Assembly (NCBI GenBank): GCA_028622995.1
Contig: JAJQJQ010000015.1
Location: forward strand, 3,534,001 to 3,598,000
Length of the DNA stretch: 64,000 nucleotides
Direction: 5' to 3'
From: Panagrolaimus kolymaensis
Lineage: Eukaryota; Nematoda; Chromadorea; Rhabditida; Panagrolaimidae
The translations under genes were made by a program, and so were the position numbers. The notes beneath the pieces were generated by a model that saw only the letters and a program-made list of their open reading frames with translations, was not told the DNA's origin and did not search any database. Of this stretch, positions 27,501 through 37,238 are shown in pieces (the first letter of the stretch is position 1; each line of letters begins with the position of its first letter).

Positions 27501-30500
27501 ATCTTATAAAACAAAGATAGTAACATAAAATTGCAAAATATTGCTCTAAAAAAGCGATTACTATCATTTTTAAATAAATTTTTATTTTATTTTCATTATT
27601 CAACAAAAAAAACTTATTTTGACGATCTAATCGTTATGGTATTATAAGATATTTAAAGGAGAGTTTCGAAATGGTTTAAAATAGTTTATTTTTTTACTTT
27701 CGAGAAAGTAATTCATTCTAACAAATTATTCTTTAAAATTTGTTTACTATCTTTGTTTAAAAAGAGTGTATCAAATAGATAAAAATTTCGTGCGTAAAGA
27801 AAGTTCATTTTTTAGAAATTTTTGCTAAAAATTTAATTTTCTCAAAAAGAATTTACTGTCTGTCTTGACCATTGGGGATTTCATCCATCCTTTTTAAGTA
27901 TCTCCTTTCTCCGGTTTGTTAAGAAGACTTCAATGTTTTTGTTCACATAGCTGTCATTCGTGTTATTGGCACCTCTCCCTTGTGTAATTAATTTTCTTTC
28001 TTTCGCGCATAAAAAAAAAGCCATGTCTTTTATATTTTTGAGGGATGAAAGCTGTCGACAGGAGAGAAAACAAAAAATATGGGCAGTCATGGTCAAAAAA
28101 AGAAAGAAGGAAAAAGTGATTACGAAATGCCCTTGAGCATTGCCGAAAAAAATGAAAATGAAACCTATGTACTTGAAAAATTATTTTTGTTGTTTTTAAA
28201 AAAGGAAAAAAGTGACCGCGCAAAAAGAAGGAAAAAAAGGATGAATAATAGTGCCTGAGGGATATGTGTTTGTAAAAAGAAAGGGAAAGTTAAATGAAAT
28301 TTGAATAATTTCAAGAGTATACTCGATTATTAGGGTTTTAAAATAGGGGAATAGCAAGAAATAGAATTTTTTACAGTAGAAGAAAGAGGCCATGAGTTTA
28401 TGATAGTAAAAGTTTTTTTATGCAATATTTCAAACAATTTTATTACTATCATTTTGACAAGAGGAATTTAAAATTTTATCAAACTCTTTCAATCAACGAT
28501 AAAAATATTAATTTAAGTATATTAAAACCTTTTAATTTTCATTTTTTTAAAAAGAAAATTGAACGGAAGGAAATGAATTTGTGCCGGAAAAATAACAAAT
28601 ACAACACCCAAAATTAGCTTTGATAGTTTCAAACCGAAACATGCAATTTTTTTTTCTCCAAAAGACAGCGGCGACACATTTTTAAAAACAAAAAGAAGCA
28701 TTCAATTGAAATAATATTTTTTCTTTTAGAAAATCACTGAACTGTGTCGAAATAAACGAAAGTGTCGAATCATAGTGAAATCAAACTTTTTTGAAAATGA
28801 TCCTTGCCCGTCCACTTCGAAATATTTACAAATTTCATATAAATGCAAACCAAGTTTGTTGTTTTTTATTTTCAAATCACAGAAAAATTATTAAAGAAGT
28901 TAATTAAAATTTTAGTTTCATTTGAAGATCAAAATTTTTGTGAAGGTTCACAAATGCAATTAAGTTGTAAACAAAATAAACGATTATCAATTTATTCAGC
29001 AAATTATGGTCGAATTGCAAATGGCCAAATGATGCAATGCCCAAGTCATCCAAAATTTATTGATTCTCAACCCGTTTATCAAGGTTCGTTCAAACTTATT
29101 TTTTTTTGTTACGAAATGAAAGCAAAAAAAAAAGAAGTTGTTATCCATTTTATAAAAAGTTGAGAGAGTAACAGAATTTGAACAATATTTTTTAAAAAAC
29201 CGGGTTACTATCTTCCATTGAAAATGCTTATTTGTTAATTCGAGAAATGATTTTCGAGAGTACCCAAAAAATTATTAATGCCTTTTCTATCAAAGAAAAA
29301 AGGGGAATATTTGTAACTCTTCCTTTTGATATTTTTGATAGTAATAGAATTTTAGCAATACTTTTAAAAACTGTGTTATTTTCTTTTTTTTTGGCAGCAT
29401 TAAATTTTTTTTCTGAAATTTTTTTCTTTCATTCTTACAATTTTTACTTTTTTTTATTTCAAATTCATTTGAATATTTCAAAGCCAGAAAATTATCCATA
29501 TTTTTTTCTATGTTTTTAATGTTGTCATGGTATTTCTTTTTTACTTTCCATTTGCAACAAAAAAAAAGGAAGCCACCACAAAAGTCACCTTTCATTTCTT
29601 TTTCGACTCTCTTTTTTATTTACGATCCTTCTTTTTGGTTGTTGCATAAGAATATTTTAAAATTTGTCATTAAATTTGCATTTGGTTTCAAATAAATATA
29701 TGGGATAAAAAAAAGGAAGAAAGAAATATTGCGACATTCAAAAAAATGAGATAGCTTTAAAAAAGGGTAATATTTCACTTTTTTTTTCTTCTTCTGCGGT
29801 CAGTTTCCGTTTTTCTGACCATGAATGAAAGATAGATAGAAAACGGAAGTGCACTTTCGCGCAATTTTTTTCTTCTTCTATTTGTCTCAAGGGTCACAAT
29901 TTGTTGACAAGTAATGAATCACTTTTTTGTTTGGGGACTTGAACCTTTTTTTGTACAAATAATAAATTAATAAAACTTTGTTGTGGAAAAAAAGAGAACA
30001 CAAGCTAAATAAAAAACATAGTAACAAAAATTTCCAAAAAAATTGTCAAGATTCTCTTACTATCATAAAATTATCTTTTTTTGATTTTCAAAGCTTCAAA
30101 AGGTTTCATGAATTTTGTAATTTCTCTTAACTGTATTTTTGAGTAGCTTCATTCATTTGTTATTCAAGTAAGAAAAGAATGGCCGGAAACGGTTTCTCCT
30201 ATGCCTTGTGTGTGTTTTGTTCTTCTTCTTTGACCTCCACTCACTTGAAGAAGAAAGAAGAAAGAAAAAACAATTGAGCCACCATATGTTGCTTTTGTTT
30301 TTTATTATTATTCCTTCATTTATATTTAAAGAAAGATTCAAACCAGCGGGACAAAATCTTTTTTCTTTTTAAGCTAAGAAATAAATAATAAACAATTGAG
30401 TGTCGATTAGCAGCACAAAACGATGGCCAAATTGCTCGAAAAAAAGGCAGATGAAAAACATTGGCACCTTAAAAGAAAAAAATCAAATCCAACCCCATAT

Positions 30501-32109
30501 TTTTTTCTCTTCACTTGCTTTGCTTGTTTCCAATGTGTCTGCTTGTTTATTTGGTTGTATGTATTTTGTTAATCCTCCCAATTTTCTTTTAAAAGATGAA
30601 GGCGAAAACAAATTTACTCCTGCTTGAAAAATTTACATAAAAAAGCAGATGAAAAGAAAAAAAGAAAGAAAGCTTCTTCGATTAAGGATGAGTTCTTTTC
30701 CAAAAAAAAAGTTTAATTGACTTTGCCTTAAGGGAAGAGAGATACGAGGCGAGACGAAGGAGGCTAATCCATCCAATTTTGGTGAAAATGAAAAACACTA
30801 AATTCATATTTACAAAAGTAATGAAAAAAAATATAAGCAAAATTTTAAAAGTCAAAATAGAAAAACAAATTAAACGAATAACAAAAAAAAGAATCAAAAA
30901 CCCAATCAAAAAGTTGCTAACTACCCCGAATCTCAACTTTGATTTTTTCCATTCGTTGATTGAATGATTTTCAGATTGTGTAGCTGATGTTCTTCCCCAA
31001 GTTCTTCAAAAATGCCACGCTCAAACTGAATGTATTATTGATGTGGATGATAAATTCCTTGGATCACCATGTCCTGGTTTAGTGAGAAAATATTTATCCC
31101 TTATTTTTATGTGTGTCAATGATGAAGTGTTTAGCGAAGCTGCAATTAAAGGAAATTTAGAATCTCTCAAAGAACTTGAAAGAGTTGGTTTTTTTTAAAT
31201 TTAAAATTACATAGACGTTGTTTCGTCGCAAAATAGTTTTAATTAATTTTGATAATGATGATTTTCAGGAGATAAAATCCCAGCAAAAATCACATCTTGA
31301 TGAAACTAAAATGGCGAAAGATCAGCCATCAGTGTTTCGTCCAACTTCGATGCGAATCGATGTGGGAGGAAGTTTTGAAAATGTTGGAGTATCCAATGAT
31401 GCTTCAGCTTTCATACCCGAAATGGAAGCCGTTCCAGGTTATGCTGATACCGACCAACAACAAATTAAAATATATTCAGCTCGTGAAGATGATTTCAATA
31501 ATGATGAACAACTTCCAAATGCAGTGGGATTTGCAAATGATTTATTAACCCTCGCAGATTATATAAAAGAAAATAAAGAAAAAGCTATCCTATATTTTTT
31601 GTTGAGTATTACAAGTGGATTATTGCTGTTGCTGTTGGTTTGTGTGTGTCAACAATGTCGAAAGAAACCCAAAAATCGTCAAGATGATAGCAGTCGAAGG
31701 TTGCAATCAGCTAAATCACCCGAATTGAATTCACTCATTGGTGGAAGCTCTAATACCAGTCCAAGTAAGTTATGATTTCGAAAATGCTGGAAAAAATTAA
31801 AAATGCTTGTAAAATGAAAGCTATAAAATCGAAAACATAAAAAAAATAAGTAACAAAGCAAAAACATTGAAACTTAAAGCTTTTGTTGCAAGAATAGCAT
31901 TTTAGATTTTTAGTTAGTTTATTAATTAATTCATTTTATAGTTTTTTCTTACCACAAAAATCTTTCTTTTAATCACTTTTTAATTTTCAGTGTTCTTTGA
32001 TTCTGATACCCATTCTCGCCTTGGTTTGGATATGGGTGATGGACAATATATGCGCTTTTCACAAGTAACTCCACCAAGAATACCTCAATCAATGCATTAT
32101 TATACTTAA
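21540..32109 (+). CDS. EVA1C: EVA-1 homolog C-like receptor with two SUEL lectin domains
   Basis: Seven exons join in frame: 21540-21621, 24972-25192, 28730-28853, 28916-29083, 30975-31183, 31269-31764, 31991-32109, giving 472 residues. The start ATG opens a signal peptide (MLIHIIFSSLFITTTLG). Two galactose/rhamnose-binding SUEL-type domains follow, about residues 30-142 and 143-260; each has the Cys pattern, an NYGR- or FYGR-like turn, and an NDPCPSTSKYL- or GSPCPGLVRKYL-like end. An acidic stalk leads to one membrane helix (AILYFLLSITSGLLLLLLVC, about residues 373-396) and a cytoplasmic tail ending SMHYYT. In C. elegans, EVA-1 is a coreceptor in Slit/Robo axon guidance. The domain order fits that family. 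Introns of 3.35, 3.5 and 1.9 kb are much longer than in neighbours. The donor at 31184 (GTTGGT) is weak, so that junction is the least certain. Confidence 0.9.
21715..21761. repeat. GATAGTAA/TTACTATC inverted repeat, copy a
   Basis: Arms GATAGTAATCA and TGATTACTATC are perfect 11-bp complements around a 25-nt centre. This is the clearest member of a family found only in the EVA1C introns. Members share the arms, an A/T-rich centre that often contains CAATATT or AAAATAT, and a total length of about 30-60 bp. The flanks of this copy can extend the pairing (ATAGCCA upstream, TGGCTAT downstream). Confidence 0.7.
22665..22724. repeat. GATAGTAA/TTACTATC inverted repeat, copy b
   Basis: Left arm AAAAATGATAGTAA and right arm TTACTACCATTTTTT pair with one mismatch; the centre contains CAATAATTTG. 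It lies in intron 1 of EVA1C. Confidence 0.6.
23044..23073. repeat. GATAGTA/TACTATC inverted repeat, copy c (short)
   Basis: Seven-bp perfect arms around a 16-nt centre containing TAATATTC. It is shorter than the other copies and may be internally deleted. Confidence 0.5.
23844..23897. repeat. AATGATAGTA/TACTATCATT inverted repeat, copy d
   Basis: Ten-bp perfect arms, with a centre containing AACAATATTTTT. TAATTTCT lies just outside both ends in direct orientation, possibly a duplicated target or part of the element. Confidence 0.65.
26433..26479. repeat. ATAGTAAT/ATTACTAT inverted repeat, copy e
   Basis: Eight-bp arms in intron 2 of EVA1C. The nearby TAGCTATTG and CTATAGTAAG may be debris of another copy. 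Confidence 0.5.
26833..26880. repeat. Degenerate GATAGTAA-family inverted repeat, copy f
   Basis: GACAGTAA and TTACACTGC are diverged arms around a centre with AAAATATCG, like copy a. It is recognisable only by comparison with the better copies. Confidence 0.35.
27516..27565. repeat. GATAGTAA/TTACTATC inverted repeat, copy g
   Basis: Eight-bp perfect arms and a centre containing GCAAAATATTGC, itself a small palindrome. A weaker relative follows at about 27705-27752 (GTAA / TTACTATC). Confidence 0.6.
28400..28452. repeat. ATGATAGTAA/TTACTATCAT inverted repeat, copy h
   Basis: Perfect 10-bp arms around a 33-nt centre containing GCAATATTTC. It sits in intron 2, about 280 bp before the next EVA1C exon. 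Confidence 0.7.
29164..29212. repeat. GAGAGTAAC/GTTACTATC inverted repeat, copy i
   Basis: Nine-bp arms with one mismatch and a centre containing GAACAATATTTTTT, the family core. It is 80 bp past an EVA1C exon. A half copy (GATAGTAAT, then GCAATACTTTT) follows at about 29337-29384. Confidence 0.55.
30018..30066. repeat. ATAGTAA/TTACTAT inverted repeat, copy j
   Basis: Seven-bp arms, with TTACTATCAT as the right end. The centre lacks a clear CAATATT core. It lies in the 1.9-kb intron before the exon at 30975. Confidence 0.5.
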
Positions 32110-32380
32110 ACTTTTTTTTACTCAAAACTTTTTGTGTTTATTAAAAAAAATAATAGATTGTGTTTTCCTTTATTTTGAAAAATACCGGTAAAAAAATTAT
32201 TAAATATGCTTCCTAGCAAAGATCTGATCTTTTTTATGTATAAAACTGCCATTTTTTCGTTTTATAAAAATTTCTTTAAAAAAGTTTTATTTTTATATTT
32301 TTCCTAGTCTTTTTTTATTTTGCTGCTATAAATTTATTGTATGTATTTGTTTTTATTTGTTTGTTATAAGAGATTTTATG

Positions 32381-32386
32381 AATAAA
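32381..32386 (+). terminator. Polyadenylation signal AATAAA (EVA1C)
   Basis: First AATAAA of normal context after the EVA1C stop codon, about 270 nt downstream; it would give a short 3' UTR. Confidence 0.4.
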
Positions 32387-33078
32387 AAAAATTACATTAA
32401 AAACTGCAAAAATTTTAACAAAATTGATATAATAAATATACGTCGCGAAACTCGGACATCAAAAAAGAAAAAATTAATACAGAGAATAGTTTAAAAAATT
32501 TGTAATGAATGTTTACAGATTCAGGAAATAACTTTTTAAAAAAAAAATAAAAGTCACAAAGGAGTGAGGGCGAAATTGAAAAAGTGACAATATTAGTCTT
32601 TGAATAGGAATCTTTCAATCGCTTCCAAGTATTGCATTCGATTCAGTATTTATTCAAACAACTAACAATCTTTTCAACAATACGATACAATTCACTAGAG
32701 AAGCAACAAAAAATGATAAACATTTCCAATATTCTATGACCAGAAAATATTTGTGAATCATGCAATTATAAAAAATTAACTTTATTAACTTTAAATGTCG
32801 AATCGAAAGAATTTGAGACAAAAAATAATAATAAAGTGTTGCATTCACTATTACAGCAGAGGCCTCTGTTTCTCAACCACTTTGATAAAATAGTGAAACA
32901 GAAATGATGAGCTTTAAAAAAGAATAAAAAGTGACGTGTTTTTTTCGTTTTTTCTTCAATCAACCATTCACTAAAAATACATACTTTTATTTTCCGATCT
33001 TATTGCTGGATGCCATTCTTCTTTTAGTTTTATCTGGTAATATTAAAGGTCTTATTTAAAAAAAATATGTTTTCCATG

Positions 33079-33112
33079 TTCGAAGCTTCCGGCAATTCGA
33101 AGCTTCCAGCAA
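33079..33112. repeat. Tandem 17-bp doublet
   Basis: Two adjacent 17-bp units, TTCGAAGCTTCCGGCAA and TTCGAAGCTTCCAGCAA, differ at one base. Each contains the palindrome TTCGAA. Purpose unknown. Confidence 0.8.
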
Positions 33113-34641
33113 TGATGTAATGGATGATTAAAGATGAGAGATAAAAATGGTTCAACCAATAACATAAAAAACAAATCGAAATCAAAAACTTTTAATCTTT
33201 TTCTTCGCATTTTAGGCTTGAAAATCAAAGTTTTAAAGGCCACACAAAAATTATAATAAAAAGTAAGGTTGGAAAAAAAATTGCTCTCTGATTTTTAATA
33301 AAAGCCATAATTCGAATCAAAATGGAAATAATTTGCAATCTTGAATTCCAGTTTAAAAAAAAGCTAGGAAGAGACAACTCCAATATTTGGAATCGAACAG
33401 AACTAAACCAAAGCTTTAAATTTTTTGTGGTTGGAAGAAAACATAATTTTACAAGTTTTGTTTGCTTCAAAAACCAAAGCAAAGCAACCTAACCAAAAAA
33501 AAAAATCATTGCAAGTTCATTATTTTAGCACAACAAAAAAATATGAAAAACCATAATTATAAATAATTCTTTTGAAAATTTCGTTCAAAGCTTTTTTTGG
33601 TTTAGAATTGTAATAATTACATTCTCTGCATGCATCCTCCTTGTTTTATGCTTAATTTTTTTCATTTTTTTTAAAACCGAAATCGAGTTTGTCCATTATC
33701 TTCTAAAGGCAAATACATAAAAAAAAGAAATTTGGGTATTTTTTTAATCAAAGATTTAAACGCGATTGAATATCGATTAAATCGTTTTTGAAATGCTCAT
33801 ATAAAAGATTTACTTGTTTATCGATAATCCTACAGTAATTTGACAGCAATGTTTATTGACAAGGTGTCTTTTTCATGAATCGTTCAGAAACAAAGATGCT
33901 ATTCTTCTTTTTTTTTACTTAGTTGCAGTTTCTGATTTTTAATAAAACTCTTTTACAGCATACAATAACAGCTTCACATAGTTTTGTAACATCCTAAACA
34001 AGAATGATAAAAATTCCATTAAACTTCTTTTGATACCGTCAAAAAAAAATTGAAGTTGGTTTTTCGCAATGAAAACGATTTCATGGATTTAAAAGGAACC
34101 CAAATGAGTTAGTTGTATGTTAAAAAGTATGCAACCGACTTGGTAAAAAAAAAATTAGGCTTATTTTTGTGAAAAAACTTTTTAGCTTCTTTTTTTCTTC
34201 ATTCATACATTGATATCATGTAAATTTGCATAAACTACCAGCGAAGATATGTGGAACAATAAAATGAATAAAAAAAATTGATGAAGAAATGTGAAAGCCA
34301 ACGTAGTCATTACCCATCTTTGATGGGAAGATTTTTCCCGCCAAAATTTATGCTTTGACTCTTTTGCCGAAAACTTTTGTTTCAAATTTTTTTTTGATCA
34401 AACGTTTTATGCCATTTTTTAGAATCAAACAGAAGAAGCAAAAATTTTTGCATATTTTATTTTTACAATGCATGATTCAACTTTATTTAAATTTTAAGAT
34501 GGTCAAAGCTCAAATATTCCTTCAAGTGCTGGTGGCATTGTTTCAATTATGTGTTTATTTTTCTTGGATGTTTTCTTGCTTCAATCAACGGCAAATACTG
34601 TTGTATCAATGCTGTTTAATTGCTGAGTTTTCTTTTTACTA

Positions 34642-34756
34642 CTTTGGCTAACCACTGATGAGCTCGAGCCAAAGGAGGTTTATTGTTTTAAAAAGTTTTC
34701 ATGTTGTTTTTGTTTCTAATATGTCAAGTTATCTGGTTAACGAGCGAAATAACTTG
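34642..34756 (+). ncRNA. Permuted hammerhead-like ribozyme element, copy 1
   Basis: Part A is a hairpin (CTTTGGCT 34642-34649 with AGCCAAAG 34667-34674) whose loop shows TAACCA, then CTGATGA (34655-34661), then GCTCG. Part B is a second hairpin: CAAGTTA (34725-34731), T, C, TGGTTA (34734-34739), A, CGAGC (34741-34745), GAAA (34746-34749), TAACTTG (34750-34756). Read as a hammerhead, helix I is TAACCA/TGGTTA, helix II GCTCG/CGAGC and helix III CAAGTTAT/ATAACTTG, all perfect, with core CUGANGA, GAAA and UC in place. Predicted cleavage falls after C34733. The strand order is I5'-II5' then III3'-I3'-II3'-III5', not the normal order. The fold is inference; the complementarity is visible in the sequence. 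Confidence 0.6.
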
Positions 34757-34954
34757 TCGGCCATTCCTTAGGCAATTTTGTTTATGTATCTGTAATGCTT
34801 CTTTAGTTTTAGGTTTTACAGGTTCTCTTGATGGAAAAGGTCCTGCACTTCAAATGCTTCTACCACATAAAATTCAATGGCTTCGACGATATCTTCAAGC
34901 AATCATAATGCTTTATCAAATGTTTTTTTCACATGAATTTGATGTTTTTCAATG

Positions 34955-35210
34955 ATGATCAACGTGATATTTATTTGGTGATTTGTTTTATGTTTTACTC
35001 CTCGATAAGCCACTGATGATCCCGGGTCGAGGATGATTTTTGTTTCTTGCTTATTTTGTTTTTGCTCTAATGCTTTGCATTATTGCTTTCAATATTAACT
35101 TGCGATATGGTTAACGGGTGAAATCGCTCGTTATTTATCATACTATGAGAGATGTTTGTGTTTTACCTTTTTGTTTCAGGTGTTTTAGGATATCAATCGA
35201 AGAAATGAAA
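34955..35210 (+). repeat. Duplicated segment carrying ribozyme copy 2
   Basis: This stretch and 36675-36938 are diverged copies of one sequence. They share GATCA-CGTGAT near the start, TTTATTTGGTGATTT, the whole ribozyme element, TGCTCTAATGCTTTGCATTA, GAGAGATGTTTGTGTTTTA and TTTAGGATATCAA near the end. They look like copied 3' regions of one gene or element. Confidence 0.75.
34999..35127 (+). ncRNA. Permuted hammerhead-like ribozyme element, copy 2
   Basis: Part A hairpin: TCCTCGA (34999-35005) with TCGAGGA (35027-35033); its loop shows GCCA, CTGATGA (35013-35019), then TCCCG. Part B: GCGA (35102-35105), T, A, TGGTTA (35108-35113), A, CGGGT (35115-35119), GAAA (35120-35123), TCGC (35124-35127). 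Helix I pairs GCCA with TGGT through one G-U. Helix II is CCCG/CGGG with a U-U at the core-proximal position. Helix III is GCGAT/ATCGC. The nucleotide before the cleavage point is A, allowed by the H rule. An AATAAA lies at 35217-35222, 90 nt downstream. Confidence 0.55.
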
Positions 35211-36674
35211 GAAAACAATAAACTTCAAATATGTATCTATTGTTGTTGTTTGTTTTAATGTTTACAAAGAGAAAGCAACAAGTTTACATAAATGTGAATG
35301 AAAGCAAAGTTTATAATAAAAGCAGTGGAATGAATTCTTTTAATTTCAAGTAGCATAAAATAAACTATATTCAAGAAAGCAATAAAGGAATGAAAGATGT
35401 TACTAAAACAAGACTATAATAATGCAGCAATGAATAAAGCTCTGTTGCTTTTTTGTTTGTTTTGATTTATTGAATTGATGGACTTATTGTTGCACAAATG
35501 GTAACTACAAAAAAAGAAGTTAAATCTTCGTTCGTTCTTACTCAAAAATGCAGGCAATGTTTTTTTCAATGGTTTTTTAGAAGAGTTTCAAAGTCGTTTG
35601 CTTTTTTCTTTCTTTGCCCTTTCAACTTTCTTACTCGCGTTTTTCCGAGTAAATGAATGTCATGCAGTTAGTTGAGGTGATTACCCGAAAGCTTCTGCTC
35701 GCGTTTTATTCAATCAAGAGAGCATGATGAAATCTCTCGCACCAAAAGCAAAAATTTTTGGATTGCTCAATCTTCTTTTTTTCATCGAATTTTTTTTATC
35801 TTCAACTTTGATGACTATTGATTGATTTTTTGCCCTCTTTTTTTTTGCTTCATTTTCATGAAGTTTTTTCTTCCAAAATCCTTGCCCTTTTTTGTATTTC
35901 CTTTTACACTTTTTATCGACCTTTATCTTAACACATATGCCGAGAATCTTTCCAATGCTTTCGCTTAAACTTCTTTACTTTCTTCTTTCTTCTTTCTTTT
36001 TTTCGCCCATATTTGATACATCAAACATGAGATTATTGCTGTAATGGCGATAGCTTAAACACTCAGTTTGTTAGATCATTTTTTGGTTGTACAAAGCCAT
36101 CATTCTTTTTTTTCCCAATATGCTTTACTTTTCCCTTTTTGTTGTTGATACTTACGTATGTATTTCGTTTCCGTTTTTCCCTTCCACTCCTGTTTCAATC
36201 TTCAATTTGGTGCTCTTGGATGATCAACTACTCGATTCTCTTCTTCTTCTGATGTCAATATAAAGGAAAATGGTGCTACGAATCATGCATGGATGATATG
36301 GAGAAATCAAAGATAATCTCTCGATGGAAATGATGATGATGATAATGGAAGTCTTGATATTGGCGACGCTGTTTATGATCAAAAAAACTCAGCTTGATGG
36401 AACTCTTGGTAAATATGACTCTGAAACTAATCGTTCGTTTTTCAGGTACTTTTGGCTTCTATGATCCTTGTTATCGCTTTGGTTTGATCTTGTCTCGGAT
36501 GTTATTGGAGCTCGTATATGTATTACACAATGGTGCTATCAATGTTGTTATCATCTTACAAAATGTCATTGATTCAAATGGAGTTTACTCAATAAAGCAA
36601 TTCAACTTTATATTTCTAATCTTCGATGGACAATGCTTGTTGGTTTTACTCGGATGATATTGTAAGTGTTTCAA

Positions 36675-36938
36675 CGTTGATCATCGTGATTTTTATTTGG
36701 TGATTTCTTTTATGTTTTATGTTTTACTTGTCGGCAAACCACTGAAGATCCCGGGCCGAGGAGGATTTATGTTTTTACTTATTTTGTTTTTGCTCTAATG
36801 CTTTGCATTATTGCTTTTAATATTGACTAGCGATATGGTTAACGGGTGAAATCGCTTGTTAGTTATCACATTTTGAGAGATGTTTGTGTTTTAGCATTTT
36901 GTTTCAGATGCTTTAGGATATCAAAAGAAGAAATGAAG
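36675..36938 (+). repeat. Duplicated segment carrying ribozyme copy 3
   Basis: Second copy of the segment at 34955-35210. The segments upstream of each copy do not obviously match. An AATAAA at 36991-36996 follows, so this could be the 3' end of an old transcript unit. Confidence 0.75.
36727..36855 (+). ncRNA. Permuted hammerhead-like ribozyme element, copy 3
   Basis: Part A: TCGGC (36731-36735) with GCCGA (36755-36759), a stem of different sequence from copies 1 and 2. The loop shows AACCA, CTGAAGA (36742-36748), then TCCCG; the fifth core base is A instead of T, which is the one position free to vary in CUGANGA. Part B: GCGA (36830-36833), T, A, TGGTTA (36836-36841), A, CGGGT, GAAA (36848-36851), TCGC (36852-36855). 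Helix I (AACCA/TGGTT) and helix III are perfect; helix II has CCCG/CGGG plus one U-U. Confidence 0.55.
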
Positions 36939-37238
36939 ATAATCAATGTTTTGTATTATTTGTTATTGTTTTGTTATGTTTTTATGTTATAATAAAATAG
37001 TTGTTTTATAAACACTGCTTGTTTTTCTTTGATAATGAATAAACTTGAATGAATTGTCGAGCTATTTCGCTCGACTCATTAACCATACCTTTTGATTCAA
37101 AACCTTATGCCGACGGTTGTTCTTTTACCGTAATGATGATGCCCATCCATTTATTTTAAACCTTTTATCTAATGCATTAGATATTTAAATAAACATGTTT
37201 AAGGCAGCAACTTAAAAAGTTAATTATCTATCGTTGTT

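Larger units (their letters stand above)
32110..34640. other. Gene-free AT-rich region after EVA1C
   Basis: Holds the EVA1C 3' UTR at its start, then AT-rich sequence with no open frame I would defend. The one local structure is a 17-bp doublet at 33079-33112. Resemblance to the accessory block begins only near 34640. Confidence 0.6.

Noticed and set aside
34655..35019. Box C/D snoRNAs, because TGATGA and CTGA occur
   Set aside because: CTGATGA could mimic box C, but there is no properly placed box D or terminal stem, and copy 3 (CTGAAGA) breaks box C while fitting the hammerhead core.
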